A DNA stretch of 64,000 bases from Ammoniphilus oxalaticus (GTDB lineage: Bacteria > Bacillota > Bacilli > Aneurinibacillales > RAOX-1). The notes under the pieces are model-generated. The model was not told where the DNA came from and did not search any database. It was given only the letters and a program-made list of their open reading frames with translations. The stretch spans positions 62,001 through 126,000 of the forward strand of contig NZ_MCHY01000001.1 in NCBI RefSeq assembly GCF_003609605.1. Reading direction: 5' to 3'. Below are positions 52,788 to 62,590 of this stretch, piece by piece (the stretch's first letter is position 1; every line of letters begins with the position of its first letter). A program made the position numbers and the translations under genes.

Positions 52788-55139
52788 ATGAAATCGGTTA
52801 AAAGCCACCATCTGTTTTTATTTCTATTGTTCTCCGTGGTAATCGTGTCTAGTTATTTAATCATAGTCACATTAAAAACGCCTTTCATCGGTTTGGAAGT
52901 AGGGCGAAATACGTTAAACGAGTGGGAAATTACGCATGTGACTGAAATTAGTTGGGCGCAGGAAAAGGGGATTGCCGTTGGGGATCTCGTAACCTCGATT
53001 AATGGCGCATTGCCGAACCATCACCCCACGGTTAAACAATATAGTAACATTGAAAATATAAAGGAAATGGGTGTGGTAAGAAATGGAGAACTATATAGAT
53101 ATGAAGTAGATCGCGTGTTCATTCCTAGTCTGTTTACTTATCATACTCTGTTCCCGACGATAGCAGTGTTCCTCTCGTTGTCTTGTTCTTTATTTTTATA
53201 CTTTAGGAAGAAAAACGATCTAGCGGCGTTAATGCTTGGTCTATTTTTGTGCGTAGCGAGCATCGGTTACCTAAGCGCGGGCGGTTCTGCTCGAGGGGAT
53301 TTTATTGCAAGGACTATAAATAGCATAACTTTTTTGCAAACGCCCGTTATATTTTCCCACTTTTTATATCATTATTTTAAAAGATTTAATATTTTTCTTA
53401 TATCCAAGCGGTTAATACACTTTCTCTATCTTTTAAACGTGGTCATCGTATTAATTAGCGCCAGTTTCATGATAGGTGAATTCGGGCATCTTTTTGTAAT
53501 TGCTAGAGTGGTTTTTCTGCTCGTTTTCTCGATCAATCTCGTTCTTTGCTTAACAGTTATTTCGATGGGATATATTCGGTACAAAAAAACAGTCTACGAA
53601 TCCGTTTTTAAGTTATTAATTAGCGGGTTATCTTTGGTCTTTTTACCCTTCATTTTATTGGCTGCTATCCCAGAAATAATTTGGGGGCAAACGTTCGTAT
53701 CGGGAGAATTAGCTGCTATTTTACTATTAATCCTCCCGGTGTTTTTGACCTATCTCGTCGTAGCCAATCGGCTGCTGGATATTAATTTTGTGACGAGTCG
53801 ACTACAACATTATGCGGTCATCGCCCTCTTGCCGACACTGATGTTCATTTTTTTGCTTCATTTCATTCTACTCGAAGCGACTTTTGGGCAAAGGTTCCAA
53901 TCGGTAGTGATCATTTATTTTGGTCTGATTTTTACTTTTTATATGAAGGAAAGACTAGACTATCTAATTTATCCGAAACTTTTTAAAAAGTTTAGCTATC
54001 TTCAGGCAAACTTAGATCGTTTTGCCCATGACATTGGAAAGGTGATGACGATATCTGAACTCGAACATAGAATCTTGGAAGAGGTCAAAGACGTGCTTCC
54101 GATCAAATCGAGCGCTCTTTTTTCCATACATAAAAGGGATCACTCCGTTCTGTTAAGGAAGGGTGCTGAGGATAATCAGATCGAATCTATTAAGAAGACG
54201 ATCCTAAACGAAGTGGATAAATTTAAGGTTGGTTATCGAATGTCTTTTAAAGACGGCATGCTTATTACGATTGGGCAAAATATTCAGGAATATTATATCC
54301 TCTGGATTGGGGTTAAACAAAATTATGTGGATTTTAATCAGGATGAGAAAAGTTGGCTGAAAGCGATGGCGCATTATACGGGGATCGTCTATGAAAATTT
54401 GCATTTAACTCATCTGAAATTACAAGAAATACAAGAGTCAATGCATAGTCAGTCAGCTCCGCCATGGATCTTAAGGCTTATTTTTAATTTATCGGAAAAG
54501 GAAAGGCGGAATTTCGCGGCGGATTTACATGATTCTGTGCTTCAAGATCAATTATTGTGGTTTCGTAAACTAAAAGATGCTTTAAGGGACCCAACAATGC
54601 CGTGTGAAATAAGACAGAAATTAAAAGAGATAAAGGAGGGTTTTTTAGATGTAATCTACCAAATACGTGAAACCTGTAATAATTTAAGGCCCCCTTTTTT
54701 GGCAGAAAGAGGGTTAGTATCCGCTTTACAGGATTTATTTGAAATTGTCCACCTTCGCTCCGACTATGTCATTTATTTTGACGCCGATCCCGTGCTCGGT
54801 CTCGATGATGAACAAACACTAGCCATTTACCGTATTATTCAGGAACTATTAACCAATGCAACAAAACATGCAATAGCCACCCAGGTGCGCATCACGATAG
54901 AAAATAAAGGCGGGGATCTGAACTTGAGATATGAAGATAATGGAATCGGTTTCGAGTTGGGCAAGTTACAGCGTTCGACCGATCATATGGGTTTAACAGG
55001 GATTTCGGATCGGGTTTTAAGTTTTGATGGAAAAATTAATTTACACTCTTCGCATGGAGAAGGTTTGAGTGTCGAGCTTACGATCCCACTGGCGAATAAG
55101 CATAAAGAATTGATTGCGCAGGGTGAATCATATGATTAA
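52788..55139 (+). CDS. comP: ComP-like sensor histidine kinase
   Basis: Membrane receptor for the ComX pheromone in Bacilli. The 783-residue product (B. subtilis ComP 769) has an N-terminal membrane helix, an outside PDZ-like segment (GIAVGDLVTSINGALP), about eight further helices to residue 385, a GAF-like linker, the HisKA_3 box ADLHDSVLQDQ with His 581, and the ATPase domain with ELLTNATKHA (Asn near 690) and GLTGISDRV. Frame is intact. ATG after AGGAGAGA. Overlaps comA by eight bases. Confidence 0.88.
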   Translation: MKSVKSHHLFLFLLFSVVIVSSYLIIVTLKTPFIGLEVGRNTLNEWEITHVTEISWAQEKGIAVGDLVTSINGALPNHHPTVKQYSNIENIKEMGVVRNGELYRYEVDRVFIPSLFTYHTLFPTIAVFLSLSCSLFLYFRKKNDLAALMLGLFLCVASIGYLSAGGSARGDFIARTINSITFLQTPVIFSHFLYHYFKRFNIFLISKRLIHFLYLLNVVIVLISASFMIGEFGHLFVIARVVFLLVFSINLVLCLTVISMGYIRYKKTVYESVFKLLISGLSLVFLPFILLAAIPEIIWGQTFVSGELAAILLLILPVFLTYLVVANRLLDINFVTSRLQHYAVIALLPTLMFIFLLHFILLEATFGQRFQSVVIIYFGLIFTFYMKERLDYLIYPKLFKKFSYLQANLDRFAHDIGKVMTISELEHRILEEVKDVLPIKSSALFSIHKRDHSVLLRKGAEDNQIESIKKTILNEVDKFKVGYRMSFKDGMLITIGQNIQEYYILWIGVKQNYVDFNQDEKSWLKAMAHYTGIVYENLHLTHLKLQEIQESMHSQSAPPWILRLIFNLSEKERRNFAADLHDSVLQDQLLWFRKLKDALRDPTMPCEIRQKLKEIKEGFLDVIYQIRETCNNLRPPFLAERGLVSALQDLFEIVHLRSDYVIYFDADPVLGLDDEQTLAIYRIIQELLTNATKHAIATQVRITIENKGGDLNLRYEDNGIGFELGKLQRSTDHMGLTGISDRVLSFDGKINLHSSHGEGLSVELTIPLANKHKELIAQGESYD

Positions 55140-55800
55140 GATTTTACTCGTAGATGATCACCCTTCCGTTGGCGCGGGGACAAAAGCAATGATTGAGCAA
55201 GAAGAAGATATGGTTGTGACGGTAACGAATGCCAGTATAAATGTTTTGGAAATGGTGGGGCGGACACCATTTGATATTTTTTTATTCGATTTAAACATGC
55301 CTGGGATCAATGGATTAGAATTAACGAGACGGGTAATGGCGATCCATTCGGATACACCCGTTGTGATCTATACAGGTCACGACATTGCTCCCCATTTTAA
55401 TCTCCTTGTTGAAGCGGGAATTGCCGGGTTTATAAGTAAGACGGCATCACAAGAACAACTTATAACCGCCTTGCGTTGCGTCATAAGGGGGGAGAGCATT
55501 ATACCAACCTCGCTTTTTAGGCAATTGAGAAGAAAAGAAGTTCAGGTAGCAACCGAAGAGGGTAACGGAAGCATAGCGGAAATTTCAATTAATGAAAGAG
55601 AACAGAGGATTCTACTGGAAATAGCGAAGGGGAAAGGAAACAGAGAAGTGGCCGAAACCTTATCCTTAAGCCAACGGACCGTAGAGTATAACCTCACAGG
55701 CATTTTTGAAAAATTAGGTGTGCGTTCTAGAGCAGAGGCGATTGCTAAAGCGAGGCAGTTTGGCGTTATTCCTAACGAACCTTTGCTTGATATACAGTAG
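55132..55800 (+). CDS. comA: ComA-like response regulator
   Basis: The 222-residue product has a receiver domain (ILLVDDHPSVGAGTKAMIEQ; phosphorylated Asp 53 in FLFDLNMPGINGLEL; VVIYTG and FISKTASQEQL) and a LuxR-type output helix (LSLSQRTVEYNLTGIFEKLG). The start HPxVxxGTKxxIE and the output end match ComA. ATG at 55132 after CAGGGTGA; longer frame starts inside comP. Should be phosphorylated by ComP. Confidence 0.88.
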   Translation: MIKILLVDDHPSVGAGTKAMIEQEEDMVVTVTNASINVLEMVGRTPFDIFLFDLNMPGINGLELTRRVMAIHSDTPVVIYTGHDIAPHFNLLVEAGIAGFISKTASQEQLITALRCVIRGESIIPTSLFRQLRRKEVQVATEEGNGSIAEISINEREQRILLEIAKGKGNREVAETLSLSQRTVEYNLTGIFEKLGVRSRAEAIAKARQFGVIPNEPLLDIQ

Positions 55801-55824
55801 TTTCAAATCAGGTCGAGTGAAAGG

Positions 55825-55870
55825 GGGGTAATGCATAGTAGACAAGTCTAGCATGCATTACCCCTATTTT
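55825..55870. terminator. Bidirectional terminator between comA and the chemoreceptor
   Basis: GGGGTAATGCAT and ATGCATTACCCC pair around a 16-base loop, with TATTTT after. Confidence 0.85.
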
Positions 55871-57563
55871 AATGATCCCTTACCTTAAAGTACCCGATGG
55901 ATTGATCCAATCGCGCTACCATTTCATTCATTTTATCAGCATTGGCGGCAAGTTCATCGTAGGATGCGGATTGTTCCTCAACAGAAGCTGTCACTTCTTC
56001 TGTAGAAGCGGCATTTTGTTGAATAACAGATGTGATTTCCTCGGCGGCAAAATTTGTTTGCTCGGTACTGCTCCTTAGATCCAGCACAAATTCACGAACT
56101 TTCTGAATGTTTACACGAGTCTCTGCCGCTTGCTGAACAATCTTTTCAAGCGATTCCGTTCCTTTATTCATCCGCTGTTCTTGTTCGGTCACGGCTAATT
56201 GGTTTTGGCGAATATGCTCCACCGTTTGCGTTGTTTGAAGTTGAATGTTTGTAATTAAATCCGTAACTTGATCGGTAGCCCGGTTAGTGTGCTCGGAAAG
56301 TTTACGTATTTCATCCGCAACAACCGCAAATCCTCTACCGTGCTCACCCGCGCGCGCCGCTTCGATCGAAGCGTTCAAAGAAAGTAGATTTGTTTGTGAC
56401 GCAATATCTTCAATGACCTTCACGATTTGACCGACTTCCTTCGATTGTTCGCCAAGTTGTTGAATAAATTCGACGGCTGTCGTGATCCCCTGTGACAAGG
56501 TATTGAGTTGTTCCATGGCTTCTTGAATCGATCTTCTTCCCTCATTCGCTTCATCGCTTGATGAGTTTGCGCTTTTTTGAGACTGTTCGATTTGAGCGAC
56601 TGCCTCCCGCATTTGCATGATGATGCGTTGACTCAATTTAAGTATTCCCGTTGCTTTTGTTGCTTGATTGTCGGATCCAATCGCAATTTCATTCATAGCG
56701 TATGAAATTTGACCTGAAACTTCTTTGTTTTGCTGTGTTGTTTGGGCTATATAGTGACTATTTTCAGAAACGTGGAGCGTCAGTGTCTTCAACTGCAAGA
56801 TCATCTCTTCGAGACGACTACGCATTTTTTCAAACGTTTGCGCGAGTTTCCCAATTTCATCTTTCGAGTGGACCCTTATTTCATGCGTTAAATCCCCATT
56901 GGCAATCGACTCGCTGCTGACCATCAACTCCGATAAAGGACGGGTGATCGATCGACTGATGATGATGAAAAAACCAAGTGTAATCAAGGTCACAATGATA
57001 TAGACGGTGATAGAAAAGGTGGTCATTTTGTTGATGTCTGTAATAAGCTGGTGTTCTTCGTTATGGATTCGCTCAAGCGCTCCCGCGCGGAAAACATCAA
57101 TTTTTTCATTGATATCTTCGGCAAACTGGTCAAAGTCACCCATAATTTGATTGCCGCCTGCTGGACCCTCCGCTATATAAGCGTTTGCCATCCTTTTTCC
57201 CATCTCGTAATAAGCATTAAATGAAGTCTCAAATGAAGAAAGTTGCTCCTCCTGTTTCGGATCGATTCTTTTTAAATCTGCAATCGTCCGTTTAAAGTTA
57301 AGGGCATGTACCTCAGCCAATTCAAAGCCGTCATCAAAACCGGATAATGCCTGTGTGGCAGAAATATCCGTTAAAAATTGTTGGACCTGAACAACATCCA
57401 ATTTCAAGTCATCCGCTTTAAAAGCGACCTCGATTGACGTGTCTTTGAGATTGGTTACCGTTTGACCATAACCATTGATCTTAGCTATGAGAAAAAAACC
57501 GAAAATAACAAAAACTAAAATAATAACTAAAAACGATGACAACAACTTGGACCTGATCGACAA
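55869..57563 (-). CDS. Methyl-accepting chemotaxis protein
   Basis: Transmembrane chemoreceptor signalling to CheA. The 564-residue product has an N-terminal helix ([20 protein letters not shown]), a helical outside sensor domain (about 30-180), a second helix near 185-205, a HAMP domain ([23 protein letters not shown], in part) and the signalling hairpin tip [20 protein letters not shown] followed by [23 protein letters not shown] start after AAGGGGGAA. No CheW-binding pentapeptide seen. Ligand unknown. Confidence 0.94.
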   Translation of the reverse strand: MSIRSKLLSSFLVIILVFVIFGFFLIAKINGYGQTVTNLKDTSIEVAFKADDLKLDVVQVQQFLTDISATQALSGFDDGFELAEVHALNFKRTIADLKRIDPKQEEQLSSFETSFNAYYEMGKRMANAYIAEGPAGGNQIMGDFDQFAEDINEKIDVFRAGALERIHNEEHQLITDINKMTTFSITVYIIVTLITLGFFIIISRSITRPLSELMVSSESIANGDLTHEIRVHSKDEIGKLAQTFEKMRSRLEEMILQLKTLTLHVSENSHYIAQTTQQNKEVSGQISYAMNEIAIGSDNQATKATGILKLSQRIIMQMREAVAQIEQSQKSANSSSDEANEGRRSIQEAMEQLNTLSQGITTAVEFIQQLGEQSKEVGQIVKVIEDIASQTNLLSLNASIEAARAGEHGRGFAVVADEIRKLSEHTNRATDQVTDLITNIQLQTTQTVEHIRQNQLAVTEQEQRMNKGTESLEKIVQQAAETRVNIQKVREFVLDLRSSTEQTNFAAEEITSVIQQNAASTEEVTASVEEQSASYDELAANADKMNEMVARLDQSIGYFKVRDH

Positions 57564-58016
57564 TTGTCAAATTCCCCCTTGTCCCTATCATATTTAAATT
57601 AACAGAAACTACCCCTTCATTTAATTATCGGCAGCTATATAAACCTGTTAAATCGTTTTTAACATTTTTAATGAACTTTATGTGAAAAGTTGGCGGGGGG
57701 GGGCGCAAACAAATTTAGCTTCACGCATCGATCAGAGGAATGGGGCAATCGGGCCCCGACAGCGGATAAGGCGCCATCCTGTGGATATAGGCGACTTGTC
57801 CTTTTTAGGAAGAAAGACGCGCCTGGGTCATGGCGCTGACCTTCTTTTTTGTATGTTAGAATCTTCTTATTTAATTTACTTCTCGCAAATATGCTGGTTG
57901 GAATGCTTCCAAATAGGTTTAAAGAGAGAATATATATTTATCGATTTACGATAAATATATATTGCTATTCAGTAATACTGTATTATAAATCCTACTATAA
58001 CAAAATGAGGTGCTTT
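57564..58016. other. Intergenic region with a G+C-rich foldable block
   Basis: Between 57745 and 57845 GGGGC/GCCCC, AGGCGCCAT and ATGGCGCT, and CCTTTTTAGG form nested complementary segments ending in CTTCTTTTTTG, so a structured leader or terminator is possible. The frames across it lack ribosome sites. Confidence 0.4.
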
Positions 58017-58493
58017 ATGAAACGGGGGACAATCACTTTTTTAAAGTTAGCGGTTTTTATTATTTGGATAGCGGTTCTCACGATGTGCATCTACTGGTTG
58101 CCATGGTTGGGTCGAACAACAGTTGAGATGTATCCGGGGTATGCTCATTTAAGATTACCTATTCTATTTGGGCTGTATGTTACAGTGATTCCATTTACCA
58201 TTGCGCTATATCAAGCTTTTAAACTACTGAATTATATAGAAAGTAAAAACGCTTTTTCAGATTTAGCCATTGTTTCGTTGCGATCGATTAAGAACTGCGC
58301 GATCATCATTTCCGCGTTATACATAGTGGGGGTCGTTTTTCTCATTATCGAAAATGCGATGCATCCTGGCGTTGCCATGATAGGATTCTCAATCCTATTT
58401 GCGTCTCTAACAATCTCGTTTTTTGCGGCAGTTCTACAGGAACTATTGAGAAGCGCATTCGAAATAAAAACAGAAAATGATTTGACGATTTGA
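58017..58493 (+). CDS. DUF2975 family membrane protein
   Basis: The 158-residue product has four membrane helices (FLKLAVFIIWIAVLTMCIYW, LPILFGLYVTVIPFTIALYQ, SALYIVGVVFLII, GFSILFASLTISFFAAVL) and the conserved LLNYIESKNAFSDLAIVSLR loop of DUF2975. In Bacilli such proteins (YoaS type) are paired with a short HTH regulator, as here ten bases downstream. ATG after AATGAGGTG. Confidence 0.87.
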   Translation: MKRGTITFLKLAVFIIWIAVLTMCIYWLPWLGRTTVEMYPGYAHLRLPILFGLYVTVIPFTIALYQAFKLLNYIESKNAFSDLAIVSLRSIKNCAIIISALYIVGVVFLIIENAMHPGVAMIGFSILFASLTISFFAAVLQELLRSAFEIKTENDLTI

Positions 58494-58502
58494 GGTGGTT
58501 AC

Positions 58503-58712
58503 ATGGCGATTATAATTAATATCGATGTGATGCTTGCGAAGCGAAAAATGAGCGTGACGGAACTTTCGGAACGGGTTGGCATCACGATGGCTAACATCTC
58601 TATATTAAAAAATGGTAAGGCAAAGGCCATCAGACTGTCAACTTTAGAGGCCATTTGTAAAGCATTAGATTGTCAGCCTGGTGATATTTTGGAATATAGG
58701 AGTGACGCTTAA
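58503..58712 (+). CDS. YozG-like HTH regulator (Cro/CI type)
   Basis: The 69-residue product is a single helix-turn-helix: LAKRKMSVTELSERVGITMA, NISILKNGKAKAIRLSTLEA and ALDCQPGDILEY, the compact one-domain form common next to DUF2975 genes. GAGGTGG site. It ends one base before the next gene. Confidence 0.92.
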   Translation: MAIIINIDVMLAKRKMSVTELSERVGITMANISILKNGKAKAIRLSTLEAICKALDCQPGDILEYRSDA

Positions 58713-58713
58713 G

Positions 58714-59241
58714 ATGACACTTTTTTTATTAGTTGGATTCATTATCGTACTTATTTTACTTTTTAATAAAAGGCTCGTATTTAAGTTGGTCCGCTCCGAT
58801 TCTACTTTCGTTGGAAAGTTATCAGGGGCGGATTGGTTTCAAAACCCATGGAAAAGTGGCACTTTTTTATTCGTATCAAACGCTTTGCTGTTTAGTTTAA
58901 CACTGTTGCTTATTTATGTTACTGGACTTTTAGAAATCCCTTTTATACACCTGTTTGTCATGATTGCAGCCGTTTTATCGAGCTTATATTTGTGGATTGT
59001 CATACATAAATCATGGAGAGGCGGGCGAAAGGAGCGGCTTCTTCAAGGATTCGTCGGTAGCAGCTTTTATGGCGTGCTTGCGCTAATTTTCATTTTCATG
59101 ATCTTTAACATGGAGCCTGAAACGCCTTACAACGATAACTTCATGCAATTCATTGGCTTAGTTATGGGTATTTTTGTTGCTGTTGTCGCTTTTATAACCT
59201 GTTTTTGTATCACGAGTTTGACGGGGAAGAAACAACTATAA
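58714..59241 (+). CDS. Uncharacterised membrane protein
   Basis: The 175-residue product has five or so membrane helices (LFLLVGFIIVLILLF, FLFVSNALLFSLTLLLIYVT, LFVMIAAVLSSLYLWIVI, GVLALIFIFMIF, LVMGIFVAVVAFITCF). ATG at 58714 after ATAGGAGTGA, one base past the HTH stop, so third gene of that operon. Not recognised. Confidence 0.65.
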   Translation: MTLFLLVGFIIVLILLFNKRLVFKLVRSDSTFVGKLSGADWFQNPWKSGTFLFVSNALLFSLTLLLIYVTGLLEIPFIHLFVMIAAVLSSLYLWIVIHKSWRGGRKERLLQGFVGSSFYGVLALIFIFMIFNMEPETPYNDNFMQFIGLVMGIFVAVVAFITCFCITSLTGKKQL

Positions 59242-59289
59242 GCGGGCGAATTCAAGGGAAGTGGTTCCGAGCGAACGAGAGAAAATGAT

Positions 59290-59769
59290 ATGAAAATAAT
59301 AAAGGGTATCATACTGTTTCTGTTTATAGTCGCTTTCATTTGTTTTTTAAAATTCTACACATTCCATACTGACTTATCCGAGGAAAATATGAATGGATTA
59401 AATCTTGGGGAAAAATATTTCCCCTTGATAAATGGAGATACATTACATAACATTGATACTTTTTACCCGAATAATCACGTAAATCATAAGTATAAAAGCG
59501 GATTAGAATTACTTGTCGATAAAGAACTCTATATTAAAAGAATTTGGTTACAGGGTCCAAGTATAGGTTACATAACGTCGAAAGGTGTATCAATTGGAAA
59601 TAATCGAAGCAAGGTTATAGATTTATATGGCAAAAACTTTTATATGAGACATGAACAAGGCGCGGATATTATAGGCTACATAGATAGAAAAAGGAATTCA
59701 AAAATAGAATTTTGGACAAGCGAAAATATCGTCCACAGTATCCGCTATGATAAAAGAAATCTATATTAG
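59290..59769 (+). CDS. Membrane-anchored uncharacterised protein
   Basis: The 159-residue product has one N-terminal helix (IIKGIILFLFIVAFICFL) and a polar outside domain with GISIGNNRSKVIDLYGKNF-type sequence (KGVSIGNNRSKVIDLYGKN). That GxxxGxxRxxVxxxYG pattern is seen in several small secreted Bacillus proteins. Weak ribosome site. Confidence 0.6.
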   Translation: MKIIKGIILFLFIVAFICFLKFYTFHTDLSEENMNGLNLGEKYFPLINGDTLHNIDTFYPNNHVNHKYKSGLELLVDKELYIKRIWLQGPSIGYITSKGVSIGNNRSKVIDLYGKNFYMRHEQGADIIGYIDRKRNSKIEFWTSENIVHSIRYDKRNLY

Positions 59770-59885
59770 ACACCTTGTCATTTGCTCGTGACCCAAATGT
59801 TGTTGTCTAAAGCGCTTAAACAGCCCTACCCACCTGAGCGACTTTGTGGATCGGAGGGTAGCAGTCCATTATTATAACTTCAAAC

Positions 59886-59898
59886 TTTCTTCACAGTT
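59886..59898 (+). promoter_or_regulatory. Candidate response-regulator site 1
   Basis: TTTCTTCACAGTT, one change from the sites at 62511 and 62961, 29 bases before the regulator's own start codon, so autoregulation is possible. Confidence 0.4.
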
Positions 59899-59926
59899 AT
59901 AAGTTAGCCTAGAACGATACAGAAGT

Positions 59927-60643
59927 ATGTTCCGCAAAGGAGGAGCGTGGTTCACTAAGAAAAAAGCTCACCGAGTGCTTGTTATAGATGATGAAGCGCC
60001 AATGAGAAAGTTGTTGGAAGTGTATTTGCGAGACAGCCTGTACGATGTTCTAACCGCATCAGGTGGGGATCAGGCTGTGGATATGTTGAAAAAGGGCTCA
60101 TTTGATTTGGTGTTATTAGATATTATGATGCCATATAAGGATGGTTGGGCAGTCTGTCGAGAAATTCGATCTTTTAGTGATATTCCCATTATTATGTTAA
60201 CGGCTCGGGATCAGACGGTTGATAAGGTGAAAGGGCTCAAATTAGGGGCGGATGATTACATTACGAAACCCTTTGAGGAAATGGAGTTATTGGCTCGAAT
60301 TGAAGCGTTATTTAGGAGGTCTGAACCAAAAGGACCGACCGAACCCCAATCACAGTCCCATGGAATTACGATTGATCCCACAACCCATTCTGTTTTTGCG
60401 AATGGACAACCGATCGAACTCACGCCAAAGGAATTTGAATTATTGTATACTTTTCTTACGAATAAGGGGCGCGTCTATAATCGTGAACTATTATTAGAGA
60501 TGATCTGGGATTTGGATTATGAGGGGGATCTACGCACGGTCGATACCCATGTTAAGAATTTACGGGAAAAATTAAGGAAACATGGGTTGGATGCCAATTC
60601 AATTATTAAAACGGTGTGGGGAGTAGGGTATAAAGGACAATAG
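59927..60643 (+). CDS. OmpR family response regulator
   Basis: The 238-residue product has a receiver domain (VLVIDDEAPMRKLLEVYL, phosphorylated Asp 65 in LLDIMMPYKDG, IIMLTARD, DYITKPF) and a winged-helix output domain (LTPKEFELLYTFLTNKGRVY, DLRTVDTHVKNLREKL, VWGVGYK). The ATG at 59927 has a poor ribosome site, while AAAGGAGGA just inside the gene has no in-frame start after it; the start is therefore uncertain. Its partner kinase is at 61021, separated by a minus-strand gene. Confidence 0.92.
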   Translation: MFRKGGAWFTKKKAHRVLVIDDEAPMRKLLEVYLRDSLYDVLTASGGDQAVDMLKKGSFDLVLLDIMMPYKDGWAVCREIRSFSDIPIIMLTARDQTVDKVKGLKLGADDYITKPFEEMELLARIEALFRRSEPKGPTEPQSQSHGITIDPTTHSVFANGQPIELTPKEFELLYTFLTNKGRVYNRELLLEMIWDLDYEGDLRTVDTHVKNLREKLRKHGLDANSIIKTVWGVGYKGQ

Positions 60644-60674
60644 AAAAAGCCTCATTTATATGAGGCTCTTTTAT
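60644..60674 (+). terminator. Terminator after the response regulator
   Basis: AAAAAGCCTCAT, TTAT loop, ATGAGGCTCTTTT; may also serve the convergent SHOCT gene. Confidence 0.85.
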
Positions 60675-60695
60675 AAATGCTACCATCTAATTCTG

Positions 60696-60917
60696 CTAAC
60701 GAAGCAATTCGTTTCTTTTATCCCTATATTCTTCTTCGGTAATTTCCCCTTTGGCAAATCGTTCGCGTAGAATCTGAAGGGCGGGATCTTCTTTTTTACC
60801 TCCATTAATCCAACGAATAAACAGATAGATTCCTCCTAGGAGAAGGCCCCATTGTAAAAGCATCCAATAAAACATGCTAAAACCATGTACACCCATATTA
60901 TTCATCATATGCATCAT
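60696..60917 (-). CDS. SHOCT-domain membrane protein with Met/His-rich start
   Basis: The 73-residue product begins MMHMMNNMGVHGFSMFYW, then one membrane helix (LLQWGLLLGGIYLFIRWI) and a C-terminal SHOCT motif ALQILRERFAKGEITEEEYR. Met/His clusters suggest copper contact, fitting the neighbours. I choose the ATG at 60917, after AAAGGGGGCG. Confidence 0.88.
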   Translation of the reverse strand: MMHMMNNMGVHGFSMFYWMLLQWGLLLGGIYLFIRWINGGKKEDPALQILRERFAKGEITEEEYRDKRNELLR

Positions 60918-61020
60918 GGCTTCTGCGCCCCCTTTAGTCTTTATTATAAAAGATAAATATGAAGATTTCATGTGGAATGCGTTGCGTTAAAAAAGTTTTT
61001 TAAAAAGGGGGTGTTCGAGT

Positions 61021-62439
61021 TTGGGGCGGATGGCGCAGTTTATTCGAACGAGAGTGACGATCAAATTAGGGCTATTACTGTTCGGTGTCTTCTTACTGAT
61101 TGCAGTGGCCCTTGGAAACATTGTGTATACGTTTTTTGTTTCCTTCTATGTTTCGCATGTGTGGGAAGAATTGACTCAGAGAACAGAAAGTCATGCCGCC
61201 GTTTTAAGCGATTATTTCAACGACAGTACGATTGACCATGTTGTACGCATGGAAGTAGGCGCTAACTTTATGGTGGTGATTTTAGACTCGGATAAAAATG
61301 TGTTAGGTCAATCTGACAACATGACTTCCGAACATCACGACTATTTGGATATGACATATGAGAAACAAATGAAATTTGGAGCCACGGTCGAGCAAGATTG
61401 GGATTCGAAACCATTCCTTGTCGATCAAGCGCCTGTTTTCCAGGGCGGCAAGGAAGCGGGAACCGTTGTTTTGTTTAGTTCCACAACACCGATTCGCGAG
61501 GCAATTCAATCATTACAACGTATCTTGCTCACGATCGGACTCGCTTCCGCTATTATTGTCGGCGGTATCTTGTTTTTAATTTCGAGAATGATCGCTCGTC
61601 CTCTGCTTGTCATGAGGCAAGTCACTAGTGAAATTGCAAAGGGGAATTATGATTTTTATTTGCCGTTGAGGGGGGAGGATGAGGTTGCTCAACTTGCCCA
61701 CTCGATCCATCATATGTCGAGGGAAATTCAGTTTTATCAGAAGCAACGCAATGACTTTTTAGCCGATATTGGTCATGAGTTGCGAACACCATTAACGTAT
61801 CTTAAAGGGTATTCCGAATTAATATTAGGTCACGACGTGTCTAACGAAGAAAAACAAGAGTATCTTACGGTTATTAATGAACAGAGCGAACGCCTGCAAC
61901 GATTGGTGCAAGATTTATTTGATTTAGCCAGAATTGATCAAGGGGTTTTCTCGTTTCACTGGGAAAAGATCTGTTTAGAAGACGTCCTGACTGACACCCT
62001 TTCAGTCGTCGAATCGTCGATGGATGCAAAAGGGATTCTCATTGAATATTGTCCTCCCGAGAAAAAAATTATGGTTAAAGGAGATCGTCAACGGTTGGGA
62101 CAAGTGTTTATCAATATCTTGGATAACGCGCGTTATTATACCCCTGAGGGCGGAAGCGTTTTTGTTCGTTATCAGCGGAATGCAGCGGAAGTTATCATCG
62201 AGATCGAAGATACAGGACCGGGTATTCCGAAAGCAGAACTTCCTTTTATTACGGAACGGTTATATCGGGTGGAAAAATCACGCTCTAAACAAACAGGAGG
62301 CGCTGGGTTAGGTTTAGCTATCAGCTCCAAAATTATTGAAAAGCATCAAGGTTATTTACAGATCGAGAGCGCCGAGGGAGAAGGGACGACGTTTAAAGTG
62401 AATTTACCCCTTGTATTTGTAGATCAAGCTAAATCCTAA
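61021..62439 (+). CDS. Sensor histidine kinase
   Basis: The 472-residue product has two membrane helices (about 15-45 and 168-190) around an outside sensor domain containing His/Asp/Met residues (DNMTSEHHDYLDMTYEKQM), a HAMP domain (RPLLVMRQVTSEIAKGNYDF), HisKA with His 252 in ADIGHELRTPLTYLKGYSEL, and an ATPase domain (ILDNARYYT, DTGPGIP, GGAGLGLAIS). TTG start after AAAGGGGGTG. Probably phosphorylates the regulator at 59927. Confidence 0.93.
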   Translation: MGRMAQFIRTRVTIKLGLLLFGVFLLIAVALGNIVYTFFVSFYVSHVWEELTQRTESHAAVLSDYFNDSTIDHVVRMEVGANFMVVILDSDKNVLGQSDNMTSEHHDYLDMTYEKQMKFGATVEQDWDSKPFLVDQAPVFQGGKEAGTVVLFSSTTPIREAIQSLQRILLTIGLASAIIVGGILFLISRMIARPLLVMRQVTSEIAKGNYDFYLPLRGEDEVAQLAHSIHHMSREIQFYQKQRNDFLADIGHELRTPLTYLKGYSELILGHDVSNEEKQEYLTVINEQSERLQRLVQDLFDLARIDQGVFSFHWEKICLEDVLTDTLSVVESSMDAKGILIEYCPPEKKIMVKGDRQRLGQVFINILDNARYYTPEGGSVFVRYQRNAAEVIIEIEDTGPGIPKAELPFITERLYRVEKSRSKQTGGAGLGLAISSKIIEKHQGYLQIESAEGEGTTFKVNLPLVFVDQAKS

Positions 62440-62510
62440 GGTGATCTGAGTCAGTAGTTAACAATGAACCTTGGTCGTTATGTTGATGGGATGTGATCAT
62501 TTCGACACTT

Positions 62511-62530
62511 TTTCTACACAGTTTCCACAT
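62511..62530 (+). promoter_or_regulatory. Candidate response-regulator site 2
   Basis: TTTCTACACA then G then TTTCCACATA: a direct repeat with 11-base period, as OmpR-type regulators prefer, 61 bases before the start at 62591. Confidence 0.5.
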
Positions 62531-62590
62531 ATGTATCTTCTATTATTAAAAGTGTAAAGAAGAATACTTCTCGTGGGAGGGGAACAGGAA

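Noticed and set aside
57682-57954. 90-codon gene after the chemoreceptor
   Set aside because: No start signal, crosses a structured G+C-rich block, no domain.
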